Shown piece after piece: positions 52,626 to 60,736 of a DNA stretch of 64,000 bases; position 1 is the stretch's first letter, and each line of letters begins with the position of its first letter. The notes under the pieces were generated by a model, which was not told the origin of the DNA, ran no database searches, and saw only the letters and a list, made by a program, of their open reading frames with translations. The position numbers were made by a program, and so were the translations under genes. This DNA comes from Bermanella sp047621325 (GTDB lineage: Bacteria > Pseudomonadota > Gammaproteobacteria > Pseudomonadales > Oceanobacteraceae), in assembly GCA_047621325.1 (NCBI GenBank), contig JBLHLT010000002.1, forward strand, positions 124,001-188,000, given 5' to 3'.

Positions 52626-53063
52626 TTGCCTATTCATTTGCAGTGGCTCGATGAGCCAAATCAACAAGATTGTATCGACTTAGACAAATTGTATGCCGAT
52701 GCGCCTGAGTCTTGGGCGGTGAATTCAGTATGCGATAGCGGCTCAGAATGGGCGCTTGGGCAGCTGGGTTTAGGTGCATTAGTCGCGCTGGGAAGGTTTA
52801 ATGACCGAATTGTGTGTGCTGCGTGTGTGATACGGCAATCGGATGTATCAACTCAACCGTACTTGTATGACGTTAAGCAAGTATGTGTTCGTAGTATTAC
52901 ACGGGAGCGTGGCGTGGCGAAACAATTGCTGGTGCGCTTATGTCAGTGGGCAGATGACACGACGTCATCACTGTTTATAACTGATGAAGCAGGTAAGCTG
53001 GCCAGCTTGTATGAGTTGGGATTTACGCAATACTTAACAGGTTGGCGTTATTTGCCGCGTTAG
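52626..53063 (+). CDS. PanZ/PanM-like GNAT-fold protein
   Basis: 145 residues with a TTG start (the only start available; frame open from 52605). The C-terminal VKQVCVRSITRERGVAKQLLVRL matches the acetyl-CoA loop of GNAT acetyltransferases (RxxGxA), and the N-terminal QDCIDLDKLYADAP resembles E. coli PanM/PanZ, which activates PanD in pantothenate synthesis. No panD is present nearby. An ordinary GNAT acetyltransferase is the alternative. Confidence 0.6.
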   Translation: MPIHLQWLDEPNQQDCIDLDKLYADAPESWAVNSVCDSGSEWALGQLGLGALVALGRFNDRIVCAACVIRQSDVSTQPYLYDVKQVCVRSITRERGVAKQLLVRLCQWADDTTSSLFITDEAGKLASLYELGFTQYLTGWRYLPR

Positions 53064-53158
53064 TATTGTTTGTAATGTGAAACAATTAGTTGGTTTTTAT
53101 GGTCTTTATCTATTTAAGACTAGGAATTAAACTACGATCATAATTAATGGAGAGAATC

Positions 53159-53755
53159 ATGTTTCGTTTATTCAGTGTATTAAGCCTAATGCTGGCTTTG
53201 ATGTTACCCGTCCAGGCAGGTGAGCCTAACCCACAAGTGATGGTTAAAGCGGTTTCAGATGTGGTTTTGTCTGAAATATTAGCCAATAAAGAGCAGTTAG
53301 ATAAAGGGCCTGAATTTTTATTAAATCTCGTTGAAACTCGTATGCTGCCTATTATCGACCAAAAGCGTATGTCGCAGTTAGCGCTCGGTAAATACTGGCA
53401 AGAGATCAATGATAAACAACGAGCTGACTTTGCTGAAGGATTTAAGCGCTTATTAATCAAGACCTATGCAGGTGCCTTCAAGGCCTACACAGGGCAAGAT
53501 GTCACCTATGGTGAAACGCGTTTTAATAAGTCTGGCGATAAAGCGATTGTGAGCTCAGATATTCATGTGGCTGGCGGTAGCCCAGTTAATTTGCAATATC
53601 GCTTGTACCAACCAAAACCGGGGCAGTGGCTAGTATACGATGCGACAATTGCTGGTTTGGGTTTAATTCGTACTTACCGTGCCCAGTTTAGTGACCAAAT
53701 CGCCCGCGATGGCATTGATAAGACCATTGCTCAGCTGCAATCTGTTCAGCTTTAA
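53159..53755 (+). CDS. MlaC/Ttg2-type phospholipid-binding protein
   Basis: 198 residues from ATG 53159, with GGAGAG upstream. Signal peptide (about 1-19, ending VQAGEP). The domain fits MlaC: FLLNLVETRMLPIIDQKRMSQLALGKYW and FKRLLIKTYAGAFKAYTGQ, then beta-rich sheet ending QYRLYQPKPGQWLVYDATI. Periplasmic lipid shuttle in the Mla pathway, but none of mlaA, B, D, E or F is adjacent. Confidence 0.85.
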   Translation: MFRLFSVLSLMLALMLPVQAGEPNPQVMVKAVSDVVLSEILANKEQLDKGPEFLLNLVETRMLPIIDQKRMSQLALGKYWQEINDKQRADFAEGFKRLLIKTYAGAFKAYTGQDVTYGETRFNKSGDKAIVSSDIHVAGGSPVNLQYRLYQPKPGQWLVYDATIAGLGLIRTYRAQFSDQIARDGIDKTIAQLQSVQL

Positions 53756-53779
53756 AGTCTTCCTTTTAAATTTTTTCAT

Positions 53780-53808
53780 AACCGCAAGCTCTATTAAGCT
53801 TGCGGTTT
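53780..53808 (+). terminator. probable terminator after the mlaC-like gene
   Basis: 11-bp stem AACCGCAAGCT/AGCTTGCGGTT, CTATTA loop, only a short T run. Confidence 0.65.
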
Positions 53809-53891
53809 GCGTTGAAACACAAATCAGCCTAACCTGAATATTATTGGTGCATTATGTCACCATCCTCTATTCATTGTGGAAAATGTCTTAG

Positions 53892-54434
53892 ATGACAAAA
53901 GGTTGGCGTCATATATGGTTTGTTTTGGTGGCTACTGCATGGCTTGCTGGTGGGTCTAGTAACGCCTTGAGTGAGCTCAATACCAACCAAATTAAGTCCG
54001 CCTACCTTTATCAAATCAGTAAGTTTGTATTTTGGCCCCAAGAGCGCAAAGAGCTAGAGTATTTTAACGTGTGTTTATTGGGTTCAGACACCTATCAAGG
54101 TAATCTTCAAAAGATGGTCGGTAGGACGGTTTTTAGCAAGCCAGTGCGCTTACAGCCCGTTTCCAGTTTATCTCAAGCAAGTTTATGTCATTTACTATTG
54201 CTCTCATCTCCCAAAGCCGTCGACACATCCGAATTACAGGCATGGCTAAAGCAGCACCCGGTACTAACGGTCGCTGATGGTGCTGATTCCATTGAAAAAG
54301 CCATGGTGGTGTTTGTATTAGAAAACCAAAGAGTGCGCTTACACATTAATGTGGGGTTAGCCCGGACGTCTGGTTTGTCATTTGCCGCTAATTTATTAGA
54401 AGTGGCCAGTAAGATTCAAAAAGGAGCCCAGTAA
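53892..54434 (+). CDS. yfiR: YfiR-like periplasmic protein (DUF4154)
   Basis: 180 residues with a signal peptide (about 1-26). DUF4154 body: QIKSAYLYQISKFVFWPQE is the family start and RLHINVGLARTSGLSFAANLLEVA the C-terminal signature. YfiR represses the diguanylate cyclase YfiN in P. aeruginosa by binding its periplasmic part. Its stop overlaps the next start (TAATG) by one base, so coupling is close. Confidence 0.85.
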   Translation: MTKGWRHIWFVLVATAWLAGGSSNALSELNTNQIKSAYLYQISKFVFWPQERKELEYFNVCLLGSDTYQGNLQKMVGRTVFSKPVRLQPVSSLSQASLCHLLLLSSPKAVDTSELQAWLKQHPVLTVADGADSIEKAMVVFVLENQRVRLHINVGLARTSGLSFAANLLEVASKIQKGAQ

Positions 54435-56839
54435 TGACTTGGCTTCCGCGTTTGCATATCAAAACAAAGTTGATTGCCAGTATCGTTCTTACTAGCGTAT
54501 TTGCAGTTGTCGCCAGTTCGGTCACGCTGGTTTACTACGATCGCACCCAAGAAGTGGCTAATGTTTCTGAGGATATGAAAATATTGGCGGGTATCGTGGC
54601 CAATCGTAGTACCGCTGCACTTATTTTTGGTGATACCAAGCAAGCAGAGGCCAATTTAAAGGCATTGGGTGAAAACCCTAACGTGCTTATGGCCTGTATT
54701 TATGACAGCGGTCAGCAAGTATTTGCGATTCATCACTTTACGCATTTAGATCAAAAAAATTGCCCAGAAAATCCAAAAGAAGATGAGCTGAAAATTAATG
54801 GCACGATTGAAATTTATGAGCCTATTGAGTTAGACGGCCTGCCTGTCGGCACATTATATATGAGCTTAAGTTTGGATTGGTTGAACGAGCGCTGGCAGCA
54901 GCAATTATTATTTATTGTTTTGGTTGCATGTGTTGTGTTGGTACTGTCCATGTTATTGGCTAAATATCTGCAATACCTATTACTAAAACCCATTCAAAAG
55001 ATCACAAAAACCGCACGCGATATTACAGAGCAGCAAGACTATAGTTTGCGCGCAGAAAAAGAAGTCAAAGATGAAATTGGTGATATGGCCGATGTCTTTA
55101 ATGGCATGCTTAGCAAAATTGAAAACGAAACCGCACGACTGTACGCCAGTGAAGAAAAATTTAGGCAGCTAGCCACGCTATCACCTGTTGGTATTTTTCA
55201 AATCAATCTGCAGCACGATATAACGTATGTGAATAGTCGCTGGTCGGAAATAACCGGCATTCATCAGCCGTTGGCAAACTTAGAGCATTGGTTAGGGCGT
55301 ATTCGTTCAGAAGACCGTCGCCGTACATTAAAAGCATGGACAGCGCTTATTCAAAATCATCAAGAATTTGTGGTAGAAGTGGGTTTTGAAAAACAGGGGG
55401 AAATTACTTGGACCATAATCGAAGCCAGTGTGCTGCATGATGGTAAAGGCGAAATTTATGGTTATATGGGTGCGATTAGCGATATAACCGATTTAAAAAA
55501 TGCCCAATTGCAAATGGAAAATCTTGCGTTTTATGACCCATTAACAGGATTGTCGAATCGTCGATTATTCCAAGATCGCTTAAATAAAGCAGTGGTTGAG
55601 AGCAAGCGTCGTAATACGTTTGTGGCGCTTTTGTTTTTAGACCTTGATCAATTTAAGCGCATCAACGACAGCTTAGGCCACGATGCAGGCGATCAGTTAT
55701 TAGTTGAAACGGCTCAGCGCTTACGTGAAAGCGTGCGCGAGACAGACACGGTTAGTCGAATTGGTGGTGATGAATTTACCGTGTTGTTAAGTGATGTTGA
55801 TTCTACGCATGGTGTGCGTCACATTGCCGATAAAATTTTAAAATGTTTAAGCCAGCCTATTACTTTAAAAAACCAAACGGTTATTAATACAGTGAGCATT
55901 GGTATTACTATGGCACCAACCGATGCAAGTGATGGTAATAAACTTATGCGTAACGCCGATATGGCCATGTATCGCGCGAAGGCTATGGGCCGAAATAACT
56001 TCCAGTTTTTCTCGGAAGATATGAATAAAGAAATGATGAGTTACCTAGAGATTGAAAAAGATCTCAGGAATTCCATCGTACATAACGATGAATTTATTAT
56101 GTACTTCCAGCCTAAAATTGATCTATTAAGTTATCGCTTTATTGGTGTAGAAGCATTAATTCGCTGGAAGCCAAAAGGCAAAGAAATGGTGCCGCCTGAT
56201 CGGTTTATTCCTATCGCTGAAGAATGCGGGTTGATTATTCCAATCGGTAAATTTGTTTTTCGCCAAAGCTTGATGCAAGTGAAACACTTAATCGATCTAG
56301 GGATTTGGCCTGAGCATGCAAAAGTAGCGGTGAATTTATCGGCGCGACAGTTTAGTGACCCTAACTTGATTCACGACCTAAAAGACACGATTGACATGAC
56401 GGGGTGTCCGGTGGACCTCATCGAATTAGAAATCACCGAAAGCACGTTAATGGATCATGTCGAAAATGCTATTTTCACCATGCGTCAAATTAAACAAATG
56501 GGTATTTCAATTGCCATCGATGATTTTGGAACGGGTTATTCATCATTAAGTTATCTAAAGCGTTTCCCTATTGATGTTTTAAAAGTTGACCGCTCATTTG
56601 TAATGGATATTCCAAACGATGTAAGCGACATGGAAATTACCGCTGCTGTGATTGCGATGGCTCACAAGTTAAATTTACGTGTGGTGGCCGAAGGTATTGA
56701 AACCAAAGAACAGCTCGATTTTTTACGTTCAAACCGTTGTGAATATGGACAAGGCTATTTAATCGCACGGCCTATGTCTGCAGATGAATTGGAGTCATAC
56801 ATTCAGCGCCCTATCGAAATTGGTCAGCTTTCTTTATAG
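54434..56839 (+). CDS. YfiN-like sensor with HAMP, PAS, GGDEF and EAL domains
   Basis: 801 residues with AAGGAG 7 nt before the ATG. Order: transmembrane helix (about 15-35), periplasmic CHASE8-like sensor (about 35-155), second helix (about 157-180), HAMP (about 180-232), PAS (about 240-355), GGDEF (RIGGDEF near 440, with an RETD I-site 5 residues before), EAL (EALIRW near 572, intact DDFGTGYSS and EGIET). Both cyclase and phosphodiesterase residues look active. YfiN itself has no EAL, so this is a fused version; partner is YfiR upstream. Confidence 0.9.
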   Translation: MTWLPRLHIKTKLIASIVLTSVFAVVASSVTLVYYDRTQEVANVSEDMKILAGIVANRSTAALIFGDTKQAEANLKALGENPNVLMACIYDSGQQVFAIHHFTHLDQKNCPENPKEDELKINGTIEIYEPIELDGLPVGTLYMSLSLDWLNERWQQQLLFIVLVACVVLVLSMLLAKYLQYLLLKPIQKITKTARDITEQQDYSLRAEKEVKDEIGDMADVFNGMLSKIENETARLYASEEKFRQLATLSPVGIFQINLQHDITYVNSRWSEITGIHQPLANLEHWLGRIRSEDRRRTLKAWTALIQNHQEFVVEVGFEKQGEITWTIIEASVLHDGKGEIYGYMGAISDITDLKNAQLQMENLAFYDPLTGLSNRRLFQDRLNKAVVESKRRNTFVALLFLDLDQFKRINDSLGHDAGDQLLVETAQRLRESVRETDTVSRIGGDEFTVLLSDVDSTHGVRHIADKILKCLSQPITLKNQTVINTVSIGITMAPTDASDGNKLMRNADMAMYRAKAMGRNNFQFFSEDMNKEMMSYLEIEKDLRNSIVHNDEFIMYFQPKIDLLSYRFIGVEALIRWKPKGKEMVPPDRFIPIAEECGLIIPIGKFVFRQSLMQVKHLIDLGIWPEHAKVAVNLSARQFSDPNLIHDLKDTIDMTGCPVDLIELEITESTLMDHVENAIFTMRQIKQMGISIAIDDFGTGYSSLSYLKRFPIDVLKVDRSFVMDIPNDVSDMEITAAVIAMAHKLNLRVVAEGIETKEQLDFLRSNRCEYGQGYLIARPMSADELESYIQRPIEIGQLSL

Positions 56840-56970
56840 TCACTTTTGCAGGTTGTTTTCTACGCAGCCTTAAATTTGAGGGATTACGTGATTATAGTCG
56901 CTGACAGGTTCTTACATCAGTGGGGCCATTCAGGTAGGCTTGCCATCTTTATTTCTTACTAGTTAATCCA

Positions 56971-58008
56971 ATGACCCCATCTTCTGCTTTCAGCCAGGCT
57001 GTTTTGACCTGGTTTGATGATAATGGACGCCATGACCTTCCTTGGCAGCACAATAAAACGCCTTACCGTGTCTGGGTATCCGAAATCATGTTGCAACAGA
57101 CTCAAGTTGTAACCGTGATACCGTATTATCAGCGGTTTATGAAATCGTTTCCGACGGTTCAAGATTTGGCTAACGCCAGCAGTGATGAGGTGCTACATCA
57201 CTGGACGGGCCTTGGTTACTACGCCCGCGCGCGCAATCTACATAAGTGTGCGCAAACCGTTGTGAGTGAGTTTGGTGGTGAGTTTCCACAATCGGTGGCC
57301 GAGCTTGAATCCCTTTCTGGCATTGGGCGCTCAACGGCAGGGGCCATCGCGAGTATTAGCATGGGGAAACATGCGGCCATTTTAGATGGCAATGTGAAGC
57401 GTGTGCTCAGCCGCTTTCATGCAATTGAAGGCTGGCCGGGCAATAAAAAAATAGCCGATGAAATGTGGCTGATTGCTGAGCGTTATACACCTGCCAAGCG
57501 CACCGGTGATTACACTCAAGCGATGATGGATTTAGGCGCCACCCTTTGTACCCGCAGTAAGCCACAATGCCAGATTTGCCCACTGGTGAATCAATGCGAA
57601 GGTTACGCACAGGATAGAGTGAAAGAATTCCCCAATAGTAAGCCTAAAAAAGAAAAACCGGTAAAAGCGGTGCGTTTACTTATGTTACAGCACGGCCATG
57701 AAGTACTGCTTCAGCAGCAACCTAATAGCGGTATTTGGGGTGGTCTGTGGATTTTCCCGCAGCAAAGCCTTGAGCAAGAACTGTTTGATCACGAGCTGCT
57801 GCTACAGAGTAAAATAAAGGGCGTCGAACATGGTGACGTCTTTCGTCATACCTTTAGTCATTACCATTTAGATATACACCCAATTCGTGTGCAGTTAAGT
57901 GCCAAAGTAGAGCAGGTGGCTGAATCGCCCATGCTTTGGTATAACTTAAAGCAACCAGCCAGTGTGGGCTTAGCGGCCCCTGTTAAAAAATTATTGGAAA
58001 GTTTATGA
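56971..58008 (+). CDS. mutY: A/G-specific adenine glycosylase
   Basis: 345 residues. HhH-GPD: SEIMLQQTQV (catalytic Glu), LSGIGRSTAGAIAS hairpin, DYTQAMMDLGATLC (catalytic Asp); [4Fe-4S] loop C-X6-C-X2-C-X5-C; C-terminal Nudix-like domain for 8-oxoG recognition. Removes A opposite 8-oxoG, the counterpart of MutM. Overlaps yggX by 4 bp (ATGA). Confidence 0.97.
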   Translation: MTPSSAFSQAVLTWFDDNGRHDLPWQHNKTPYRVWVSEIMLQQTQVVTVIPYYQRFMKSFPTVQDLANASSDEVLHHWTGLGYYARARNLHKCAQTVVSEFGGEFPQSVAELESLSGIGRSTAGAIASISMGKHAAILDGNVKRVLSRFHAIEGWPGNKKIADEMWLIAERYTPAKRTGDYTQAMMDLGATLCTRSKPQCQICPLVNQCEGYAQDRVKEFPNSKPKKEKPVKAVRLLMLQHGHEVLLQQQPNSGIWGGLWIFPQQSLEQELFDHELLLQSKIKGVEHGDVFRHTFSHYHLDIHPIRVQLSAKVEQVAESPMLWYNLKQPASVGLAAPVKKLLESL

Positions 58009-58280
58009 GTCGCACCGTTGTTTGTCGCCGTTACCAAAAAGAACTTGAAGGCTTAGCAAAGCCCCCATTCCCAGGACCTTTAGGGCAAGACGTGTTTGAG
58101 AATGTGAGCAAACAAGCTTGGCTCGACTGGATGGAGCATCAAACCCGCATTATTAATGAGCAACATCTTAATATGATGGACATGACCAGCCGTAAATATT
58201 TACAGGGTCAAATGGCTAAATTCTTCGCTGGCGAAGAAGTCGACCAAGCCGAAGGCTTTAAAGAAGAAGATAAAGATTAA
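58005..58280 (+). CDS. yggX: Fe(2+)-trafficking protein YggX
   Basis: 91 residues: RTVVCRRYQKELEGLAKPPFPG is the YggX signature with its cysteine, then WMEHQTRIINEQHLN. Small protein that protects iron-sulfur enzymes from oxidation. mutY-yggX is a conserved pair. Confidence 0.96.
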   Translation: MSRTVVCRRYQKELEGLAKPPFPGPLGQDVFENVSKQAWLDWMEHQTRIINEQHLNMMDMTSRKYLQGQMAKFFAGEEVDQAEGFKEEDKD

Positions 58281-58318
58281 GTCGCTGATAACTAAGCGAA
58301 ATTTATTGGGTGCGAGGG

Positions 58319-58347
58319 TTGACACTAATCTGGATTACAGGTTTAAT
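58319..58347 (+). promoter_or_regulatory. sigma70 promoter of tRNA-Phe
   Basis: TTGACA (58319-58324), 17-nt spacer, TTTAAT (58342-58347). The -35 is consensus. The tRNA begins 34 bp after the -10. Confidence 0.75.
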
Positions 58348-58381
58348 ACGCCACCTCGACAGGCCTTGCGCTCGTTGATAT

Positions 58382-58457
58382 GCCCAGATAGCTCAGTCGG
58401 TAGAGCAGAGGATTGAAAATCCTCGTGTCGGTGGTTCGATTCCGCCTCTGGGCACCA
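58382..58457 (+). tRNA. tRNA-Phe (GAA)
   Basis: 76 nt including encoded CCA. Acceptor GCCCAGA/TCTGGGC pairs perfectly, anticodon loop TTGAAAA gives GAA, T-arm GGTGG-TTCGATT-CCGCC. Its last bases are copied downstream. Confidence 0.98.
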
Positions 58458-58517
58458 TCCAGAATTCTTAAAAACCAGCTCTTCGTAGCTGGTTTTTTTA
58501 TGCCTGAAAGAAAGTAG
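58443..58517 (+). repeat. tRNA-Phe tail repeat, copy 1 (includes the real tRNA 3' end)
   Basis: CGCCTCTGGGCACCATCCAG onwards (23 bp identical at 58443-58465 and 58617-58639), then an AACCAGCT hairpin and ATGCCTG. The functional tRNA supplies the first 15 bp. Confidence 0.85.
58471..58498 (+). terminator. intrinsic terminator of tRNA-Phe
   Basis: 10-bp stem AAAACCAGCT/AGCTGGTTTT, CTTCGT loop and T-tract, 14 bp past the CCA. Confidence 0.9.
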
Positions 58518-58616
58518 ATAGGCGGTTCGAACTCTCTCTATACTCGGTGGTTAGATTGAGCGACGCTGCGCTTGGTCTTCGACTGCCTGCGGCACTCTAT
58601 TGCTGCGCAATGATCA

Positions 58617-58689
58617 CGCCTCTGGGCACCATCCAGAATATTTTAAACCAGCTCATGTAGCTGGTTTTTTTATGCCTGCGAAAAAGTAG
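58617..58689 (+). repeat. tRNA-Phe tail repeat, copy 2
   Basis: Same 23-bp tRNA tail followed by a similar terminator and ATGCCTGCG. A T-arm piece TCGGTGGTT (58544-58552) lies upstream, split from the tail by about 65 bp. A third, degenerate piece GGGCACCATTCAGAATT is at 58738-58754, next to the KAP gene. Confidence 0.85.
58645..58670 (+). terminator. duplicated terminator in tail repeat 2
   Basis: 9-bp stem AAACCAGCT/AGCTGGTTT, CATGT loop, T-tract. A copy of the tRNA terminator at 58471-58498. Confidence 0.8.
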
Positions 58690-58782
58690 CAACTACGTCT
58701 CTTGTGAAGGCGCTTCGATTTCGGCTTTCACCTCAAAGGGCACCATTCAGAATTTCAACTCCTCGAACTAGCGGGGATTTTT

Positions 58783-60240
58783 TTAGCCAAGCAACTCATC
58801 TATATCGTTTTCTTGATCAAAGCTGGCTGACATCTCTATAAGGTCTTTAATATATTCCCAGTCAGCGAACTGCTCAGATCTAGTTTTACAGCGATGAAGC
58901 CAATCATATAGGGCTTGATTATTACTAAGGTTTCGATCAAACCAGTCATTGGAATGATTCATTGGAGTTGCTCTACCTGAATTTAGGTCTGCTAGTTGTT
59001 GCGGTAAATCGTTGAGAATTTTGAAAGATTGGGTAATTAATTGATGTGTTTGAGGTATTTTATTTGCTGGCTCTATTGATAACCAAGAACACTTTAGATT
59101 GTTTTGTAATGAAATATATTCTTTACCCTGTGTCACATCTGGAATGTAGGGTAAACGCTTGTATATCTCAATATCACGCTGATGGATAATAATTCCATGT
59201 ATTAGGCATATGATATTAATATTAATTTTCTTTTCTGAGCTTTTTATATATCTAAAGCAAGCATTCAGTTTAGCAGTGAGTTTGTCTATATCTCTTAATT
59301 CTAAACCGTAGGCTTGAGTGATAATGCCCAATAGCTCAGTTAGGTTTTCTATACTTTGCTCTTTTAATGGGTGGATACTGAACCGCTTAAGTATATTGTT
59401 ATCAGATATGCTGTTTTTTGCTTGTAAATATTGCAGATTATCGGGCTCAGGCAGTTGAAATGAACGATCAAAAAATCGGGTTAAGTACTGGCCTGAATTA
59501 AAACCCGAACCATATACTGCTTTTATTGAGTGTTTTAGTTGTTCTGTATCGGTGGCAATGACGAATATAAAATTAGGCAATTCAAACATATGCTTAACGG
59601 TTTCAAGCAATTCGATAGCGTAAGTGGGGCGACAGCGGTCTAACTCATCAACTAAAACGAAAATAGAGGTATCCGATTCCAAGTGTTTATGTGATTTATA
59701 GCAGTCAGCCCAATTTTGAATTTCTGCGTGAAACTCACTAATAGCAGAAATCTTATTCCGATAGTCAGAAAAATGCTCTTCTGGCTTAGAGCTCCCACTT
59801 ATTAGCTTTTCTATTGCCTCATATGCATCCCCACTCAAGTTACTATCAATTCCAATCATAGAGGCAGAAACAGTCACACCTTTTTTAACTATAGGTTTGA
59901 AGAGTTTGTATGCGGCACCCATAATCTTTTTTTCTTGCTCAAAGGTGTCGCCGCCTGAACCAATTTTTAAGTGTTCGATGATGCTATTTACAACTACCAA
60001 AAGCGGATCATCCGCAAAATCCGTTTTCCAAGCGTCGATGTAAACGACAGGGTAGTTTTCTGAAAGCTTATTCTCCCAGCTCTTTAAGAAATGAGTTTTC
60101 CCGACACCCCATGAACCATTAAGATTTAAGACAAAGCCTTGTTTCTCTTCTAAAAGGTACTCCGTTAAAAAATCAGCTAATCTTTCGCGCTTTGGACTAA
60201 ATGCGCAATCTTCGAAAGAGTATTGTTTAGACTGTGCCAT
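58783..60240 (-). CDS. KAP-family P-loop NTPase
   Basis: 485 residues with AAGGA 6 nt before the ATG. Walker A NGSWGVGKTHF (residues 41-51), YIDAWKTDFADDPLL, Walker B FVLVDELDRCRP (about 205-216) and VIATDTEQL. The KAP family (named after Kidins220/ARMS and PifA) includes PifA, the F-plasmid phage-exclusion protein. Unlike classical members I see no clear inserted transmembrane pair, so it is the soluble type. Clearly AT-rich relative to neighbours and lying next to a tRNA-Phe tail repeat. A phage-defence role is plausible, not proven. Confidence 0.85.
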   Translation of the reverse strand: MAQSKQYSFEDCAFSPKRERLADFLTEYLLEEKQGFVLNLNGSWGVGKTHFLKSWENKLSENYPVVYIDAWKTDFADDPLLVVVNSIIEHLKIGSGGDTFEQEKKIMGAAYKLFKPIVKKGVTVSASMIGIDSNLSGDAYEAIEKLISGSSKPEEHFSDYRNKISAISEFHAEIQNWADCYKSHKHLESDTSIFVLVDELDRCRPTYAIELLETVKHMFELPNFIFVIATDTEQLKHSIKAVYGSGFNSGQYLTRFFDRSFQLPEPDNLQYLQAKNSISDNNILKRFSIHPLKEQSIENLTELLGIITQAYGLELRDIDKLTAKLNACFRYIKSSEKKININIICLIHGIIIHQRDIEIYKRLPYIPDVTQGKEYISLQNNLKCSWLSIEPANKIPQTHQLITQSFKILNDLPQQLADLNSGRATPMNHSNDWFDRNLSNNQALYDWLHRCKTRSEQFADWEYIKDLIEMSASFDQENDIDELLG

Positions 60241-60404
60241 GGCATTCCTTTGTTGATATGCGTTCCAAGCAGAATACGTATTTTATATTTCACCATCCGG
60301 TAATGGCTTGTCACAAAATAACATAGAAGAGACTGAAAGATGTATTTCTGTATAATTCTTGTATCCAGCTGTGAATACCTATCATTATTATACCCAGCGT
60401 CCGT

Positions 60405-60551
60405 CTAGTCATTTCTCAATTTTTTAAGCTGCTTCTGATACTTTAAATATCGTTCTTCATCACCTTTTTGATAAGCCAGCTTAGCGGCTTCTTCTAGCTT
60501 CAAGCGCACATAATATCGAGCAACAGATTTGTAGATATCTAAAGAAGCCAT
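60405..60551 (-). CDS. small helical charged protein, unknown
   Basis: 48 residues (MASLDIYKSVARYYVRLKLE...EERYLKYQKQLKKLRND), Lys/Glu/Tyr-rich with a coiled-coil look, reminiscent of short alpha-helical proteins found in other gammaproteobacteria. No good ribosome site precedes the ATG, so expression is uncertain. Lies in the 496-bp gap between the KAP gene and the SDR, which otherwise holds no feature. Confidence 0.4.
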   Translation of the reverse strand: MASLDIYKSVARYYVRLKLEEAAKLAYQKGDEERYLKYQKQLKKLRND

Positions 60552-60736
60552 ACTAGAACAAACTCATATTTCCATACCTTAAGCATAGAAGATAAAGCAA
60601 CTTATTGGGCGTCTTGCATGTGAGTATTAGTGGCCTTTTGCTGTCTCATATACCCAACAAGCTGACCCAAAGTGGAATTCTCTTTCAGGCTTAAACATGG
60701 CAAGCTGATGAAAACATAATAAAAAGAAGGTGAGAT

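Noticed and set aside
58541..58640. Second tRNA gene
   Set aside because: Only T-arm and acceptor pieces are present, split by an insert; D-arm and anticodon arm are missing.
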